Assembly: GCA_003342895.1 (NCBI GenBank)
Contig: PTFA01000271.1
Location: 682,409 to 746,408, forward strand
Length of the DNA stretch: 64,000 bases
Reading direction: 5' to 3'
DNA from: Casuarius casuarius
Taxonomy: Eukaryota > Chordata > Aves > Casuariiformes > Casuariidae
Part shown: piece by piece, positions 50,474 through 62,400 of the stretch
Layout: the number at the start of each line of letters is the position of its first letter
Position numbering within the stretch: position 1 is the stretch's first letter
Notes under the pieces: model-generated
Seen by the model: only the letters and a program-made list of their open reading frames with translations
Told to the model about the DNA's origin: nothing
The model's database searches: none
Position numbers and translations under genes: made by a program

Positions 50474-51013
50474 TCATTTTTTTCTCTTCAAATGATTGGG
50501 GCTCAAATCAATAATTAGAGACCCTTTTTGCATGTTAATTTCAAATCTGGCCTTATTATTGGTCAAATAGGTCCTAATACTTGAATTGCGTAAAAAAACA
50601 AAAACAAAAACTCTATTTAATTTCAGATAATAACTACATTTTGTAAAAACCTTAAATTTGTGTAAAAAACATTTGAACAGCATAAATACTAAGCGATAGC
50701 CAAAATAAACCCAGGCAAGTCTACCGTCTGTAAACAGTACATGTACATTTCCAATGCAGCTCCATTTATTTTCAATTCTTTTAAATTTGTTACGGAAATT
50801 TTCAAACCAATGCAACACATACTTAAATTGTTCTGCTTTCATGAACTTCAGCTCATTTACTAATAACCCAGGAAGCCTTTCATGTAAATATTCACTAGCA
50901 TGAAGACTTGCAATACCACATTTGCAGGGTTTCACTTTGGGGATGATTTGTCCTTGCTTTTGCTTTGATGCAGCCAAATGCATGCAAAGTTGGAGCCAAA
51001 TCATTACTAACAC
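50474..51013 (-). other. Longest open reading frame, 179 codons, unrecognised
   Basis: A minus-strand frame opens with ATG at 51013 and stops at 50474. It is the longest in the window and lies in strongly AT-rich sequence, where stop codons should be frequent. The predicted product is basic and rich in F, Y, L and K, with a hydrophobic, F/Y-rich part around residues 95-140 (including VFVFVF) and a KRKK end. It has no domain or motif that I recognise. The DNA is T-rich on that strand, which lowers the chance of stops. The underlying sequence is complex and not an obvious repeat, so a conserved non-coding element or a 3' UTR is as likely as a coding gene. Confidence 0.15.
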
Positions 51014-51984
51014 ACTAAGTATTTCATATTCATCTCATTCATTCTGACCAAGTGGAAATGACTCCACGGAACAGGAGGAACGCAGTCCAGATCGGTCCTT
51101 GCTGATAATGCATTTGACTTGAAACGACATCAGGCTCGGCAGTGACAAATCAGGACATAAGGTGGCATTATTTCCCTTCGTTAACTATCTGCAAGGCTGG
51201 TGTCCAGATCTGCATGCCAATAGCAATACAATTTTGCTACAAACAAGCTGTTTGGTATTCCAGAAACAAAAAACAAGAAGAAAATCAGGTCTGTAACAAC
51301 AAGATGCATTCAGAATACTACACAAAGCCAAATCCTGACTCCTCCCTGGCTTAAAATTTTCCCTGAATACTGTGTTTATGAAGTGGTCTGACTCAAAGCA
51401 TCACTGTTAGGCTAATGGTGCATAAACTGTACAGGACTTTCAAAGTAACATTTTGAAAGTCTGGACTTCATTTGTATCCTTGCCTCTGTGTTCAGCTGTG
51501 ATTGCCCATGCCAGGAACTCATATCAGATTCATGCAGATGCTTGGGAAAAAGTAATGAAAAAATAATTGCAAAGGATACAGAGGCTTGGTTTGCATGTTC
51601 ATCTACTTTCAGTACACAGAGAGGATTAACGACTTTTTTTTTCTTTTTAAAGGATCACATGTAGCTGTACATTTCAAGCAAAGATTTGAAACCACAAAAC
51701 AGAACATACTTTCCCTCATTTTGCCCAACATTTGTGGTGCATTTGGATTGAGAACCATTTTTTTTTCCTAATAATATCAGACTTGCATTATGATCTTACT
51801 TATTTTAAACCTAGAAGCTGGAGGAATAAGCACAGAATAGGCACAAGGCGGCAAAAGGCATTGCAAACTGAATGCTGGGTTTGCAAAGTTCAATGCACCA
51901 TACTAAGATCCAGCAACACACATTAACTTATTTACTTGAGAATATCCTAGTAGCCTGCAGAGCTCAGTATTGATCCAGCATTTC
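51014..51984. other. Non-coding stretch, no gene recognised
   Basis: Complex AT-rich sequence without a recognised repeat. The first 350 bases could belong to the same conserved or transcribed unit as the adjacent open frame, but nothing proves it. Confidence 0.4.
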
Positions 51985-52790
51985 TCAGTATTTTTATCAA
52001 CAACCAGGAAATAAATGAAAAAGCTCTAATAACAAAATGTACAGATCTCTCAGAGACAGACAGAGCAGTAAGTGTTAGAAACTGGTCTAGAACTCTCCAG
52101 GAGCTAGGTCCATTCAAATAGAATTAATTTTATTACAGAAACAGGCCAAATTGAGGGACAATACAATACTCTGGACAGTAGTGACTCTCAAGAATTAGAG
52201 ATCATAGGAGACAAGAAACTCAACATAAGTACCTCCTGCAATTTTGGGACAAAAAGGGTAAATGATAATGTTAAGGATGTGCGGAGTGAAGAAAGGTACT
52301 CTGTGTAAAAACCAGGAGCATGTGGCTTGGGGAGACACTGGTGGGACAAGCATAAAAGTATTACAGGCTGGTTACAGAATGACACAGAGGACTGCCCTGG
52401 GAAACTGCTGACGAGTGAGAGATGGAGAGAGGCCAGTCTGTTCAGTTTATCAAAAACAAAGGCTGAGATTTGGACCGATAGCAGTGTGTGAGTATGTTTC
52501 CCATTCCAGGTAGATACAGGAGCTTTCATTCAGCAGTTGGAAGCTATTGCTCACAATGGAAAGAAGGGGGACGCTTCAAATAGTAACAGTAGTTACACAC
52601 TGGAAAAGATCCTAGAAGAAACAGTGACTTCTCCCTCACTTAGTAACTAAAAATCAGGAAAGGTGCCTTTTGGAAAAGGATGCTTTAGCCACACACAAAA
52701 TCTCAGGCTCAGTACAGAGAGATAACTATAAAGATAACTGATAGGGCTATATTATGTCAGAGGAAAGACTACAAATGTGTGATTCTACAA
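51985..52790 (+). mobile_element. CR1-type LINE, 3' end, sense, about 0.8 kb
   Basis: The CR1 order is traceable over about 800 bases. It starts 'gtatttttatcaacaaccaggaaataaat' (the CR1 'f.tfindl'-coding block). Then come 'aacaaaatgtacagatctctca', 'aactctccaggagctagg', 'gactctcaagaattagagatcatagg', 'gagagaggccagtctgttcagtttatcaaaaacaaaggctgagatttgg' and 'tggaaaagatcctagaagaaacagtgacttctccctcacttagtaa'. It ends 'ttatgtcagaggaaagactacaaatgtgtgattctac'. It is the most complete LINE copy here, covering the end of the reverse-transcriptase frame and the 3' region. The frame is broken by stops and gaps, so it is inactive. The order of blocks is seen; the family name is from knowledge of sauropsid repeats. 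Confidence 0.7.
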
Positions 52791-54758
52791 AACACAAAAT
52801 GTTTTGCTACCTTCCTGACTATCCAGACACATTTATTCATATTCTCCTGATAAAATATTCTCATGTTTAATTTGTTACGTATTTTGCAGGAAATCACACA
52901 TTTAAGGCCCAAGTCAGTACAGATATAGGTTTAGCAAAGAAAAGCTTGCCAGATGCAACACAAACACCACAATGTTCTCTTCTGTAAATCTTGCATGATT
53001 AGAACATAGAGCCACAGGGTCCAGAATTGAGCAAAAGTGGGAAGCACCTAATGAAAAATCACCAGAAACTCAAGACAGCTCTGAAAAGCGTTTGTTTGTG
53101 TTTGGTTACCGTGGTGGTGGCAGTTTGGAACAGCTCTAATTGTATCTAACCCTTTTCACCACTTTACTGAAAAGGCGCTCATCGCAGTCCAAGAGATGCT
53201 AAACACAAAAGCAAATTTAAGCAAACACCTATTTCTGGTCCCATTAATCATGAGATCTTGACAATTTTTGGATCCCACCCTCCTCTTCTCCTATCTTTTG
53301 CAACTCTGAAGGGCCTCTTTTATCAGGTCAGTTCCTGTCCCTTCAGCCAGGACACCATCTCCATGAAAACACCCTGTGTGGGACTGGCTCACTGTCAGAC
53401 ATGGCTTGATTTCGTTTCATTCCATCACCAAGAGTTCCTTGACATAGTTATTAATCATGGCCCAACTGACAGGGCGTTGAACTGTCTGGAGATGAAACTT
53501 CACATTCCCTTCTAGGGCTCCCCAGGTAGGACATGGAATTTGTTTCATCTTTGTGTAATCAAGAAATGGAGCACATTAGGGGAGTGAATTAACCCCAACT
53601 TCAGGTTTATAAAGGTGTCCCTGCTCTGTTTAATTAAATCTGTCTTAAAACCTCCTAATCCCAAACTAAAGACTTAATAATGCTCGGGAACCTCTTTTTC
53701 CTTACAATATATTGCTATAATCTGCTGACGGCTTAATATTGAAATAAACATGCTGCTCCTCTACCTGACCTGGCCAGTACACAAACGAAATACCACATGA
53801 TTGAGACCAGCTTCTCCTAAAATGGCAAGCACACAGCTCACTAAAACCCTTTTAATACCACAAAACAAGTGTCTAAGACTGTCCACAACATTAAATACAG
53901 AGTAGAAGCAAAACAAGCAGTTTTTGCTGTTTGCTCTGAAGCAGTAGAGACCTATCCTTTAAGGCTGAAGATGGCAACCCCTGACTCCAGGTTCAGGGCA
54001 TTACACATTCCTTTGAAAGAGTCTTGAGGCACAGAATAACATCCCAGGTCTGCTTCAACATGGCCAGAGATTAGTTCTGCTCAAGCTCTTAAATTTGGTA
54101 AGAAAACTGATTTTGCAATTCTATCTTAAAAAAAAGAAAAAACTGTAGAATATTTATTTCAGATTATCATCAGTAAAATTCAGATCTCAATCAGGGATTC
54201 CTTTCCTGTATAAAACACAGGTGACTGGATTCAGGATTTTGGTGCCAGAATTGAGTATCTTGGAACATGATCTCAGCATTGGTTTAGTCCCAAGAGGTAC
54301 CAAACAGTCAGCAGAGCTTCAGAAGAAAGCTTGTGAAAGAGAGAACGTCTCTATATGAGATGCTTGAGGAGGCAACCATACCAAGAGAGCAGCAGTGTGA
54401 TCCATTGTTGAATCTGAGGAAGAAAAAAGGAGGAACAAAGCAGAGGTATAAGAGGAACAGAGGCAGCAAGACAGGCTGTCAGGACTGCCAGCCCATACCT
54501 AAAGAGACTCCTGGGAGGTAGAAACCAATTTCTATTGTTTTTCCTCCCATATCCACAGTCATATCCAGGTTTGACTAAGGAAAGCTGTATCTTCCAGTGC
54601 TTATCCCTTTCTATGACCTCCTGTGGTGCCTCAGAGAAGGAAGACAGGGAGAAACATAGAAGAATTGGACACAGCAAATGCTGCATCCAAAGAGAACATC
54701 TAGTGGATGGAAATGCTTTCTGCTCTTTCTTTCCCTAAGAGGATTATTTCGGTAGGGC
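52791..54758. other. Non-coding stretch; strong candidate for conserved element
   Basis: The part at about 53380-53790 is free of recognised repeats and rich in homeobox-type cores (TTAATTAAAT, TTATTAATCA, CTTAATAATG, CTTAATATTG). It keeps a balanced, complex composition. This is the usual appearance of vertebrate conserved non-coding elements. No gene was recognised. Confidence 0.35.
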
Positions 54759-54807
54759 CTGGCTGGCGTCTGCACCAGAGCTAAGCGCCAGTGACCACGC
54801 CAGCCAG
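54759..54807. other. GC-rich hairpin (perfect 11-bp inverted repeat)
   Basis: CTGGCTGGCGT at 54759-54769 and its exact complement ACGCCAGCCAG at 54797-54807 flank a 27-base loop containing a further TGCACCAGAG...GCGCCAGTG segment. It is unusually GC- and CpG-rich for its surroundings. It could form a stable RNA or DNA hairpin or be a transcription-factor composite site. Function unknown. Confidence 0.6.
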
Positions 54808-54930
54808 TCTTACCCTCCTGTCAAAGGGTTTCATTAAGAGTTAGGTTCCCTGTTGCTCTCATGGCAGCTTGCACGTGCTCACTAAATATCCTCCATCCAC
54901 TCCCAAGGTATTTGCTGATACAGAAATCTC

Positions 54931-54962
54931 TCCCTCCCCCCTGCTCCCCACCCCCCCCCAAC
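54931..54962. repeat. C-rich low-complexity tract
   Basis: CCCTCCCCCCTGCTCCCCACCCCCCCCC: at least four C-runs, so the complementary strand has quadruplex potential. Confidence 0.85.
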
Positions 54963-55931
54963 CTCAGGATCTGGGGCCACAGCACAAGTCACTATCCTGC
55001 TGGGAAATTTTCATTACACAGGGATGGGACAGAGGACTCAAGCTGAAAGTGTATTATCAGAGAGGCAAGAGCCTCATGTCTTTACATCACGTCCATTCCT
55101 CTGACCATGCCATCAATGAGCTAATAGTACACATAAGCCATACAGAGAATAGAAACAATAGTGAACCCCTTCTTTTCATATACTGGTGTTGCTGTGGAAT
55201 AACCAGATGAATCCTTGCTCTTGGCCAGCTCAGGGTGTTACTGCACTGGCTGCAGGGCCATACTGTGGGTTTGCACCTTGTGCCTGCTGCCTTGGTTTCC
55301 CTCCTTGCTGAAGAGGTATTTCAGACCTTAGAACTAAACAAAAATTCCCGTGTCCCAAAGACTAGACAATTGTATTCCTTCTTTCCTAACATACCTTGCC
55401 CTCAAGTCCTACCTCTCTCCTGCTCCCTCAGACAGCCAGAACAGTCATGAGAAGGCAAGGGGCTGAGGTCCATTTGGCTGAAGACAGGGAAGTCAAATAA
55501 CAGTCCCATCCTTGTTTTAAATAACAAAAAAAATGCTTAATCTACTTTTGAGACAAAAGTGAGGGCGTTTCATCATTAAGCTCAGAGGTAGAGAAATCAA
55601 GCTTCCTATCCTCAGTCACACAAGTAAATCCATCAAGCTTGGGGACTGACATACCTTGGTTGTAGAGCCTGCAAGTGGGGAAATATGGATGTCCCCAGAT
55701 ATTTAGCTCCCCAGCACCCCAGAAATGAGGGAAAGCTCTACCTCTCTCTATTCAGGTGAGATTCAAAGCATCAATATTTCCAGCAGAACCATTCAATGAA
55801 CCTACCTGAGAACTAGCTCACTCTTTTAATCACATTGCTCATTCCTCAGTTACCACCTTGCATAAAACCAAGAGAAAGACTTGGCTCTGACTGTGCAGAT
55901 AACTTAAAGGCACTTATAATACAAAATGTAG

Positions 55932-55970
55932 GACATAAGAATGGATATACTAGCTCAGATCAATGATCAC
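55932..55970 (-). mobile_element. CR1-type terminus fragment, antisense
   Basis: 'Gacataagaatggatatactagctcagatcaatgatc' is close to the antisense family end 'aacataagaatggccatactgggtcagaccaatggtcc'. Only the last 35-40 bases are present. Confidence 0.4.
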
Positions 55971-57479
55971 TTTTCAAAAATTACTTATAAATCACTATTG
56001 CCCTTTAAAATTGAAGCCAGAATCTGTGCTTTTATGTTACTAGTTTGTGTAGTAACAACTACAGAGCTCTAGGCAGCCACTGAAGCACCAGACTCCAGTA
56101 TCAGCTAAGCAGAATACATCAACTGATGTGAAACTCCAACTTTTTTCCTCAGTATTTCTCACATATGATTTCTGGGTATTCTAGAGATGTTCAGTAATAG
56201 AACTGGTAAAGATAATTATCCTAAGCTGTGATATTTGGAAAGATTTTTTTTTTCAAATAAAAAACACGAGAATAATCTTTTGATGAAAAGCCCCCCCACT
56301 TTTGAAAAATAAAAACCATTTATATTTTACTATTGTCTCTTCTTTTTACGTTACTCTATTCCAATCTGTATTCTGTTCCTGAAGAAGACACTTGGTTGTT
56401 CCTTATTTTGGGGACTGTTCCTGTCCCACACACAGAAGGACAGAAAATTCAGAGAACCCCAAAATGTTAATTTGAGGAGGAGAGCAGAGGAGTGGCAGGA
56501 AAAGGGTCAGCCTGTAAAATGCTGGATCAGCTCCAATAAGACGGCTTTGAATTTCTACAATGCAATATGCATGGAAAACTCAGAGAGGATTTGAAAATAT
56601 TCATGACACTTCCTATATAGAGGTCAGAGAATCCTGCAAAAAAAAAATCTGTTTAAATTTTAAGCAGTTTGCTAAAATTGTACTTTCACTCAATTCCTCC
56701 TAAAGCTTTATATTCTTTATTTACCAAAATGTTCAAAGAAAACATTGCAGAAGTACTTATGAAAGTATACATTCATAAACCCACTTTTGCTGCAAGTGTC
56801 ACAGCAGTTGTGTCAATTACACCGTTGCATGTCAATAGGCTAACTCAATTCCTCCTCCTTTTTATAAGCATCTAGTCCTTTACATGGGAACATAAGGACT
56901 ACACAAGCTAATGTTTGCAAGCTAGAATGCAAAGTAAGTACCAACTCCTGAGTTAAATTAAGGATCCAATTTTTAGCAAAAACAAATAGCCAAAGCAGTA
57001 ATTACAAATGTGATAACCTGCATTTAAACATGTAGCACATTACCTGCATGTAAATGCACATGCTGCAGATAAACATGTTACAAACTGAACACCTGAACTG
57101 TAACTCACTTTCACAAAGTACTGGAGGTGGCAGGTCTGAAATCTAAGTCTTAGATACAAGAGTGCCTAAGTGACAGAAAGATGTCCTGCTAGCAGTCATT
57201 GCAGGAGGTGGCTTGAGGCCGGTTTCACTTGTGTCTCACAACAGCGCACCACACTCTTGGGAGCACAGACTGTGAGCATCAGTTAGTGCTACCATCTCTT
57301 CTGGATGTCCCTCTCTGACCCAGACAGCAAGAAGCCCAAGCACAGTCAATCAGGATATACCTATACATGCAAACAGCCCACATGGTACAGGCGCAGTGAG
57401 TCTGCACAGGATCCATCAGCACATGAGGTTCCAGCTACAGGGCAGTGGCAGAGCACAGAACTAACATTTGCTAAAACTG

Positions 57480-57602
57480 GCTGTGACCACTTCTGAGACT
57501 CAGCCCAGTAATTACTGAGAATCTTGACTCCCCATCTCTAAAATACAGACAGTAAATAATGTTGAAAGGGCATCTCAAGTCAGTGCTTAGCATAAAGGAA
57601 TT
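57480..57602 (+). mobile_element. MIR-type SINE, sense
   Basis: 'Ctgtgaccact' then 'gactccccatctctaaaatacagacagtaaataatgttg' then 'ggcatctcaagtcagtgcttagcataaagga' follow the sense MIR blocks (tgtgacctt; cagtttccccatctgtaaaatggggataataa; gctt.ga.a..agtgcttagcaca). Confidence 0.5.
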
Positions 57603-59282
57603 CAGTTTTCAGATAAAATCTTGAGATGCAACAGTAGTAGAAGTAACACAGACATCCTTCCAGCCCTCCGCTTGTATGTTCCATCATCTTAGCCTCCTGA
57701 AACACCATTTTTCTGGCCTCACCTCCACTTACCAAATGTGTACCTTGTATCCCCTCAAAAAGTACTGTGAAAATCACCTAGGAATATGACCTGCCAGTCT
57801 AATAATATTTAAGGTGCTGTAGCTTGCAAGTTCCAGAGTCCAGGTTGGGCAGGGTAGCGGAGAAAGCAACCAACGACAATGTGAGAGTTGCTACTGATCA
57901 AAATCCATCCCCCTCAATGGGGATTTTTTCAGGGAACAAAGTCATATTCTAGGGCATATAGGGTTATGCGCATGTGTGCAGTATATGCATAATGCCTTTG
58001 TCTAATTCCATAGTATTTTAAAACAACTACATATGGCATAAGGGAAAGTTACCGATATGAACCTGCACCGCACGCACACGGCACCATATTCTGCTTTATG
58101 TGCACAAGTCACAGCGTAAAGGCAGATGGAGAGGCCAGTTGTATTAAGCCCAGGTGATTATGTCACAGGTTTGGGGGTTTGTTTTGCATTTTCTTTACTG
58201 GCAAACTGTCCATTAACTTTTCTGAGCGCAGAAAGCAAAGGGAGAGGAATTTGTGAAGTCGGTAGTCCATATGGCTGGTAGTGAGTTAATCTGCGTCTAA
58301 GCAGCAGGTAGCATGAGCCAGGCTGTCTGTTGGGGTTGTTTGTAACCTAGGGGCAGATCATGGAACAGCAGGGAAGAGGATAAACTGAGCCTACAAATAC
58401 AGTCAGGAATGTGGCAGGAAATTATTTCTGAAAACATACTCTGAAGCATAATAGCAACAATCAGACGGTCAGGCTGTGTGTATGAAATCTATCTGGACTC
58501 AGGGCACACAACAGAAGTGCACAAAAGTGTGTGGTAAAGTAGATTTTATATATATATATATGTTCTCTATGTACAGAGTACATCTAGACAAACATACCTT
58601 TCCCTTGCAAATCTAAACAAAACAAAAATAATTTATATGCTAATATACTTTATACAAGCCATTTACCAAATAGCTTTATAAATTTATCAATTAAACATTA
58701 CATCAACACCAAAGAACAAAACATAGAATGGCAGAAATTGAAGGGTTTGGGCAACAAGGAGAGAAAGGAAAGCTGGCAAACAGGGAAATAGGCAGTGAGG
58801 AAACAAGACACAGGTCGCAAAAGCTGCAGAGGAGAAAGCCTTCGCACCCATAATACAGACTGTGACACTGGACAGGGAGTGACGCATGACAGATAGCCAA
58901 GAAGTTGGGAGCAGACCAGGACAAATAACCAAAGACAATATGGAGCAGATGTGTAGGGCAGAATAAAATTAGAAGCAATTCTATTTACATTTTCTTTTTT
59001 TTAATGTCACTCAGTAAGAATTTTGGTACTGTTTTTTGTCACCACTCAGGATGAACATATGACAACAAACAATGGTCTGGGACAGAACATTATTTTCAGT
59101 CAGACTTTCAAACTCACCACTAGCACAACTCCAGGTAACACCAACTTTGGGATAAGAAATGGCAATCATTGAACAACTTTGAGCAATATAACAGTGCAGA
59201 TTTGGACAATAAGTGCTTATTTCAAGAAGAAGGGCTAAAAGTTAATCAATTAATCTTTATGAATAATAAGTAGATAAAACAG
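57603..59282. other. Non-coding stretch; possible conserved element, TA repeat
   Basis: About 57950-58300 is repeat-free and has more CpG than its surroundings ('ccgcacgcacacgg', 'ccgatatg', 'agcgcag'). It contains several regulatory-looking cores (ATATGCATAAT, ATTAACTTTTC). A (TA)7 tract lies at 58548-58561. No gene was recognised. Confidence 0.35.
58548..58561. repeat. (TA)7 microsatellite
   Basis: Seven TA units. Confidence 0.9.
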
Positions 59283-59465
59283 TACCAAAGGTCCATCTTG
59301 CTCCATAACCTGTCTTCTTCTGTGGCCAGTACCAGATGCCTAGGAAAAAATTTAAAAACAGGGCAATACTTCAACCATATCCTCTCCTAGTTGCTAGGAA
59401 TTTGCAGCTCAAGAACTGCCAGAAGTGTTGCCTTTGTATTTAATATTCTTTGATGAATTTGCATT
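59283..59465 (-). mobile_element. CR1-type LINE, 3' end, antisense
   Basis: It starts 'taccaaaggtccatcttgctccataacctgtcttcttctgtggccagtaccagatgcc'. This is the antisense of the family terminus 'ggcacctggcattggccactgtcggaagacaggatactgggctagatggacctttggt'. It continues 'cagggcaatacttcaaccatatcctctcctag', 'agaactgccagaagtg' and 'tctttgatgaatttgc'. Antisense copies of the same end lie at 45831 and 55932, and a sense copy at 1617. Confidence 0.6.
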
Positions 59466-62400
59466 AGCAATGTAAGTCAAGTAAGTACATTAGTAGAACT
59501 TCTATTTTAACTTCAACAAAGAACCGCCCTCTTATCTGACCCTAACAAATTACAAGACACAGTTTAACACAGGGAGATACTCAAAACTTCCCATCACAAG
59601 TGGGAGCGTGCTATTCTTCCCCTAATTTAAGCGCCAGAACAAATCAAACATGACAGATGTCATTTGTATTACATATTAGTGCACTGCAGGAAAGCCTCAG
59701 CCACGAGTAATGCATGCTTTATAAAAAGCTCTAGCACAGACTGTGTAGTTAATATAAATGAAAGGAAGCAAGAAGGAATTATTTTGTCCAGTAATTCTGA
59801 CTTTTTCTGCAATCACTTGGAAACATGCATTTTTTTCTGCAAGTTGCAAAATTTTGAATCCTGGATATGAAAGATGACTGCCCTTTTAAACAGGAAAAAC
59901 AGCATCACCTGACCTACTAGGTAGGTCAGATCCAAACACAAAGTGATGCAGCAGGGAAGTTTTGAAAGAAATTACATTCCTTGAGATTGAAGCCTGTCCA
60001 CAAAATTGCAGGATGACAGCAAAAAGTAGAAGCAGGACAGAGGACAGCTTCCCTGGAGAAGACAGATGGGCTTTGGAGAGGCATTAGGCATAAATCAGAT
60101 CTTAAGGGGTGAAAATTGGTCAACATTTAAAGACAAATCAGGGTGAAACCATCTCAGAAGTGGTTCTCCCAAGACAGAGCCACAATTAGGAATTGGCTGT
60201 ATGTGGCTTCCAGCAAACAATAGGCTGAGACAGATTCAGGGGTTGGGTTGAAGTACTGTGTACTACTCTCTGGACGATCTCCATATCTGGCCAGCAAGCT
60301 TTAGGGGTGTTTGTACTAACATGGAAAGGCACTGGCAGGCACTTTAAGGTATCTCAGCCATCCCTCCTCTCCTAAGAAGGGAGGTTCTGCTAAGTGGGAA
60401 AGAATCATACTACAGGAATTACAGTGAGATGCAAGAGAAGAATCCACTCTTCAGTGGATGATAGCCACAGTGAAGGGAGGTCTGTACACATTAAACTCTA
60501 TTGACTACAGGTCATGACCATGTCCCTCACTGCCACAGGTCTGTACTCACTGGCAGCCATGTCCCAAAGATCTGCTGCACTGGCTAATCAGCACTACCAC
60601 ACACTGTCTGGGCTGGAGGTGAGCACATACTTCTTCCCCATCCTCAACTGTCAGACTCCTCCTTAGTCACTATACTTAGACAATATACCCTCAAATGACT
60701 GTATGTTAAATCCCACCTAAATTCCAAGCTGCATCTGAGACTTAAAGTAAATAAACTGCTGCTGTACACCCTTTGCCTCCCAAGGGTGTTTCATTAGTCT
60801 TCAGCTTCTGCTTTTTTCCCCTTCTCCAACTTTGGAGGTCCTACCTAGATCTACTCCTCCGTGTAACTTCCACAGCTTACATCCTCTACTTTCTGTAATA
60901 AAACTTTTCCCAGCTCTGTCCTGGACCTGCAGAGGGATCTTGACAACACCAGCTCTCATAGATCATAAATACTGCCATACTGGTCTTAAAATCAATATAA
61001 GATTTCTTATAATACCTTAGCCCATGTAGGAGAAAATTCCTTCCCTCCCTCTGCATTTGCTCCTCTCTCTTAATTCTTGGAGAAAAAACAACTGAAACAT
61101 AGCTCAGGAAAGGGCTTGGCTTTCCTGTACCCATGGAAGCTCCACTGTTATCCTTGTAACCTCATTATTTGGTGGACCTTAGTCATGATTTGCAAACACT
61201 CAAAGTTTAAATGCTGAGCTTACACAATTCCCTTTATTCTTGCCCCATCTTAACGGGCTATTGAGATTCCAGGGTCAAACCTGCCTCCTGAGATAAGTTT
61301 TAGAGCAGATAAACACACATTGTAAGGAACCTGTTCTGTAATCAGCCACAGAGTGTTTTACTCTAAAGAGGTAAGGCTGACAGAGTAGAAAGGGAAACAG
61401 CAGAAGAGGGATGTACTCAGGACCTGCAGCAGGTCAGAATATTTCTCCTTACTGAGATCTATTTGTTTCAGGTGAGTAAGGAGGAGAAAAAAAGAGAAGA
61501 GGCTCTTCAGAGGGCCGATTACAACTCTCTAGGTCTGTGTGCCAGCCCTGGCATCACTCAGGCCTGCACAGGCAGTTTCTGGGCAGAGTTGATCCTGTAG
61601 CTGAACAATTTTGTCAGGTGTCTCAGCTGACCAGCTGGCACAGCCCACATCCCAAAGGGAGACAACCTTGAGATCCCTGACACTTCCATACTGACAGTGC
61701 AACTTCCATCTCTGATGGGCCAAGAGTGCTTCACACAGCTTGAAACCTTAAAGAACAAATGGAAAACTCCCAAGTTAACAGGAAGGTTTTGTGTGCACTA
61801 ATTATAGCCCACAAAAACCCATTGTCTGTGCTCAAGGCTGGGTCACACTGTTGTTACAAAGCTTTTGTAACTCTACTAATACCTTTAATATAAGCTCCTA
61901 TTAATTGTATGTTCAACTTAATTCCTAAGCTCAGTGCTACTGGATTGCGCTAGCCAGGCAGCTGACTGTAATTACAGCGTGCTTATAGTGTGCTTAACCT
62001 GCATTTATAAAGCACATTAATTCTCATGATTCTGTTTTAATTTGGTGCAGGATTGACTTTTGATTTTTCTCTACAGAACAGACCTAACGTGAGCAGCAGG
62101 CAGGTAAACACATCATGTTATCCAGCTACTATGACTCAATATTGCTTTGGAAGGAGGTGATGCAGTGCTTCATTCTCCAGTGGGTAACTGCAACTACACC
62201 ATCACTTCCAGCTCTCTGCAGACTGCCTGTTTTGTTATAGATACTGGTTCATTAGGAATCTTAATCTCCAAAAGAGCTATCCTGTTAGAGGCACAAATAG
62301 GAATTCAGGGAAAACACAAGCTCCTATGATTTTCACAGCTGTTGAATGATGTATAGCCTTCAAAACAGAGTGTGCTACCCTAACCATGAAGTTCTACAAT

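Larger units (their letters stand above)
54808..57479. other. Non-coding stretch, no gene recognised
   Basis: A C-rich tract lies at 54931-54962, a possible short CR1 terminus at 55932-55970 and a T9/A-rich stretch near 56243-56330. No gene was recognised. Confidence 0.45.

Noticed and set aside
58687..58978. Two overlapping minus-strand frames of 83 and 91 codons rich in hydrophobic residues
   Set aside because: They come from a purine-rich plus strand read in reverse. Hydrophobicity follows from base composition, and no motif is visible.
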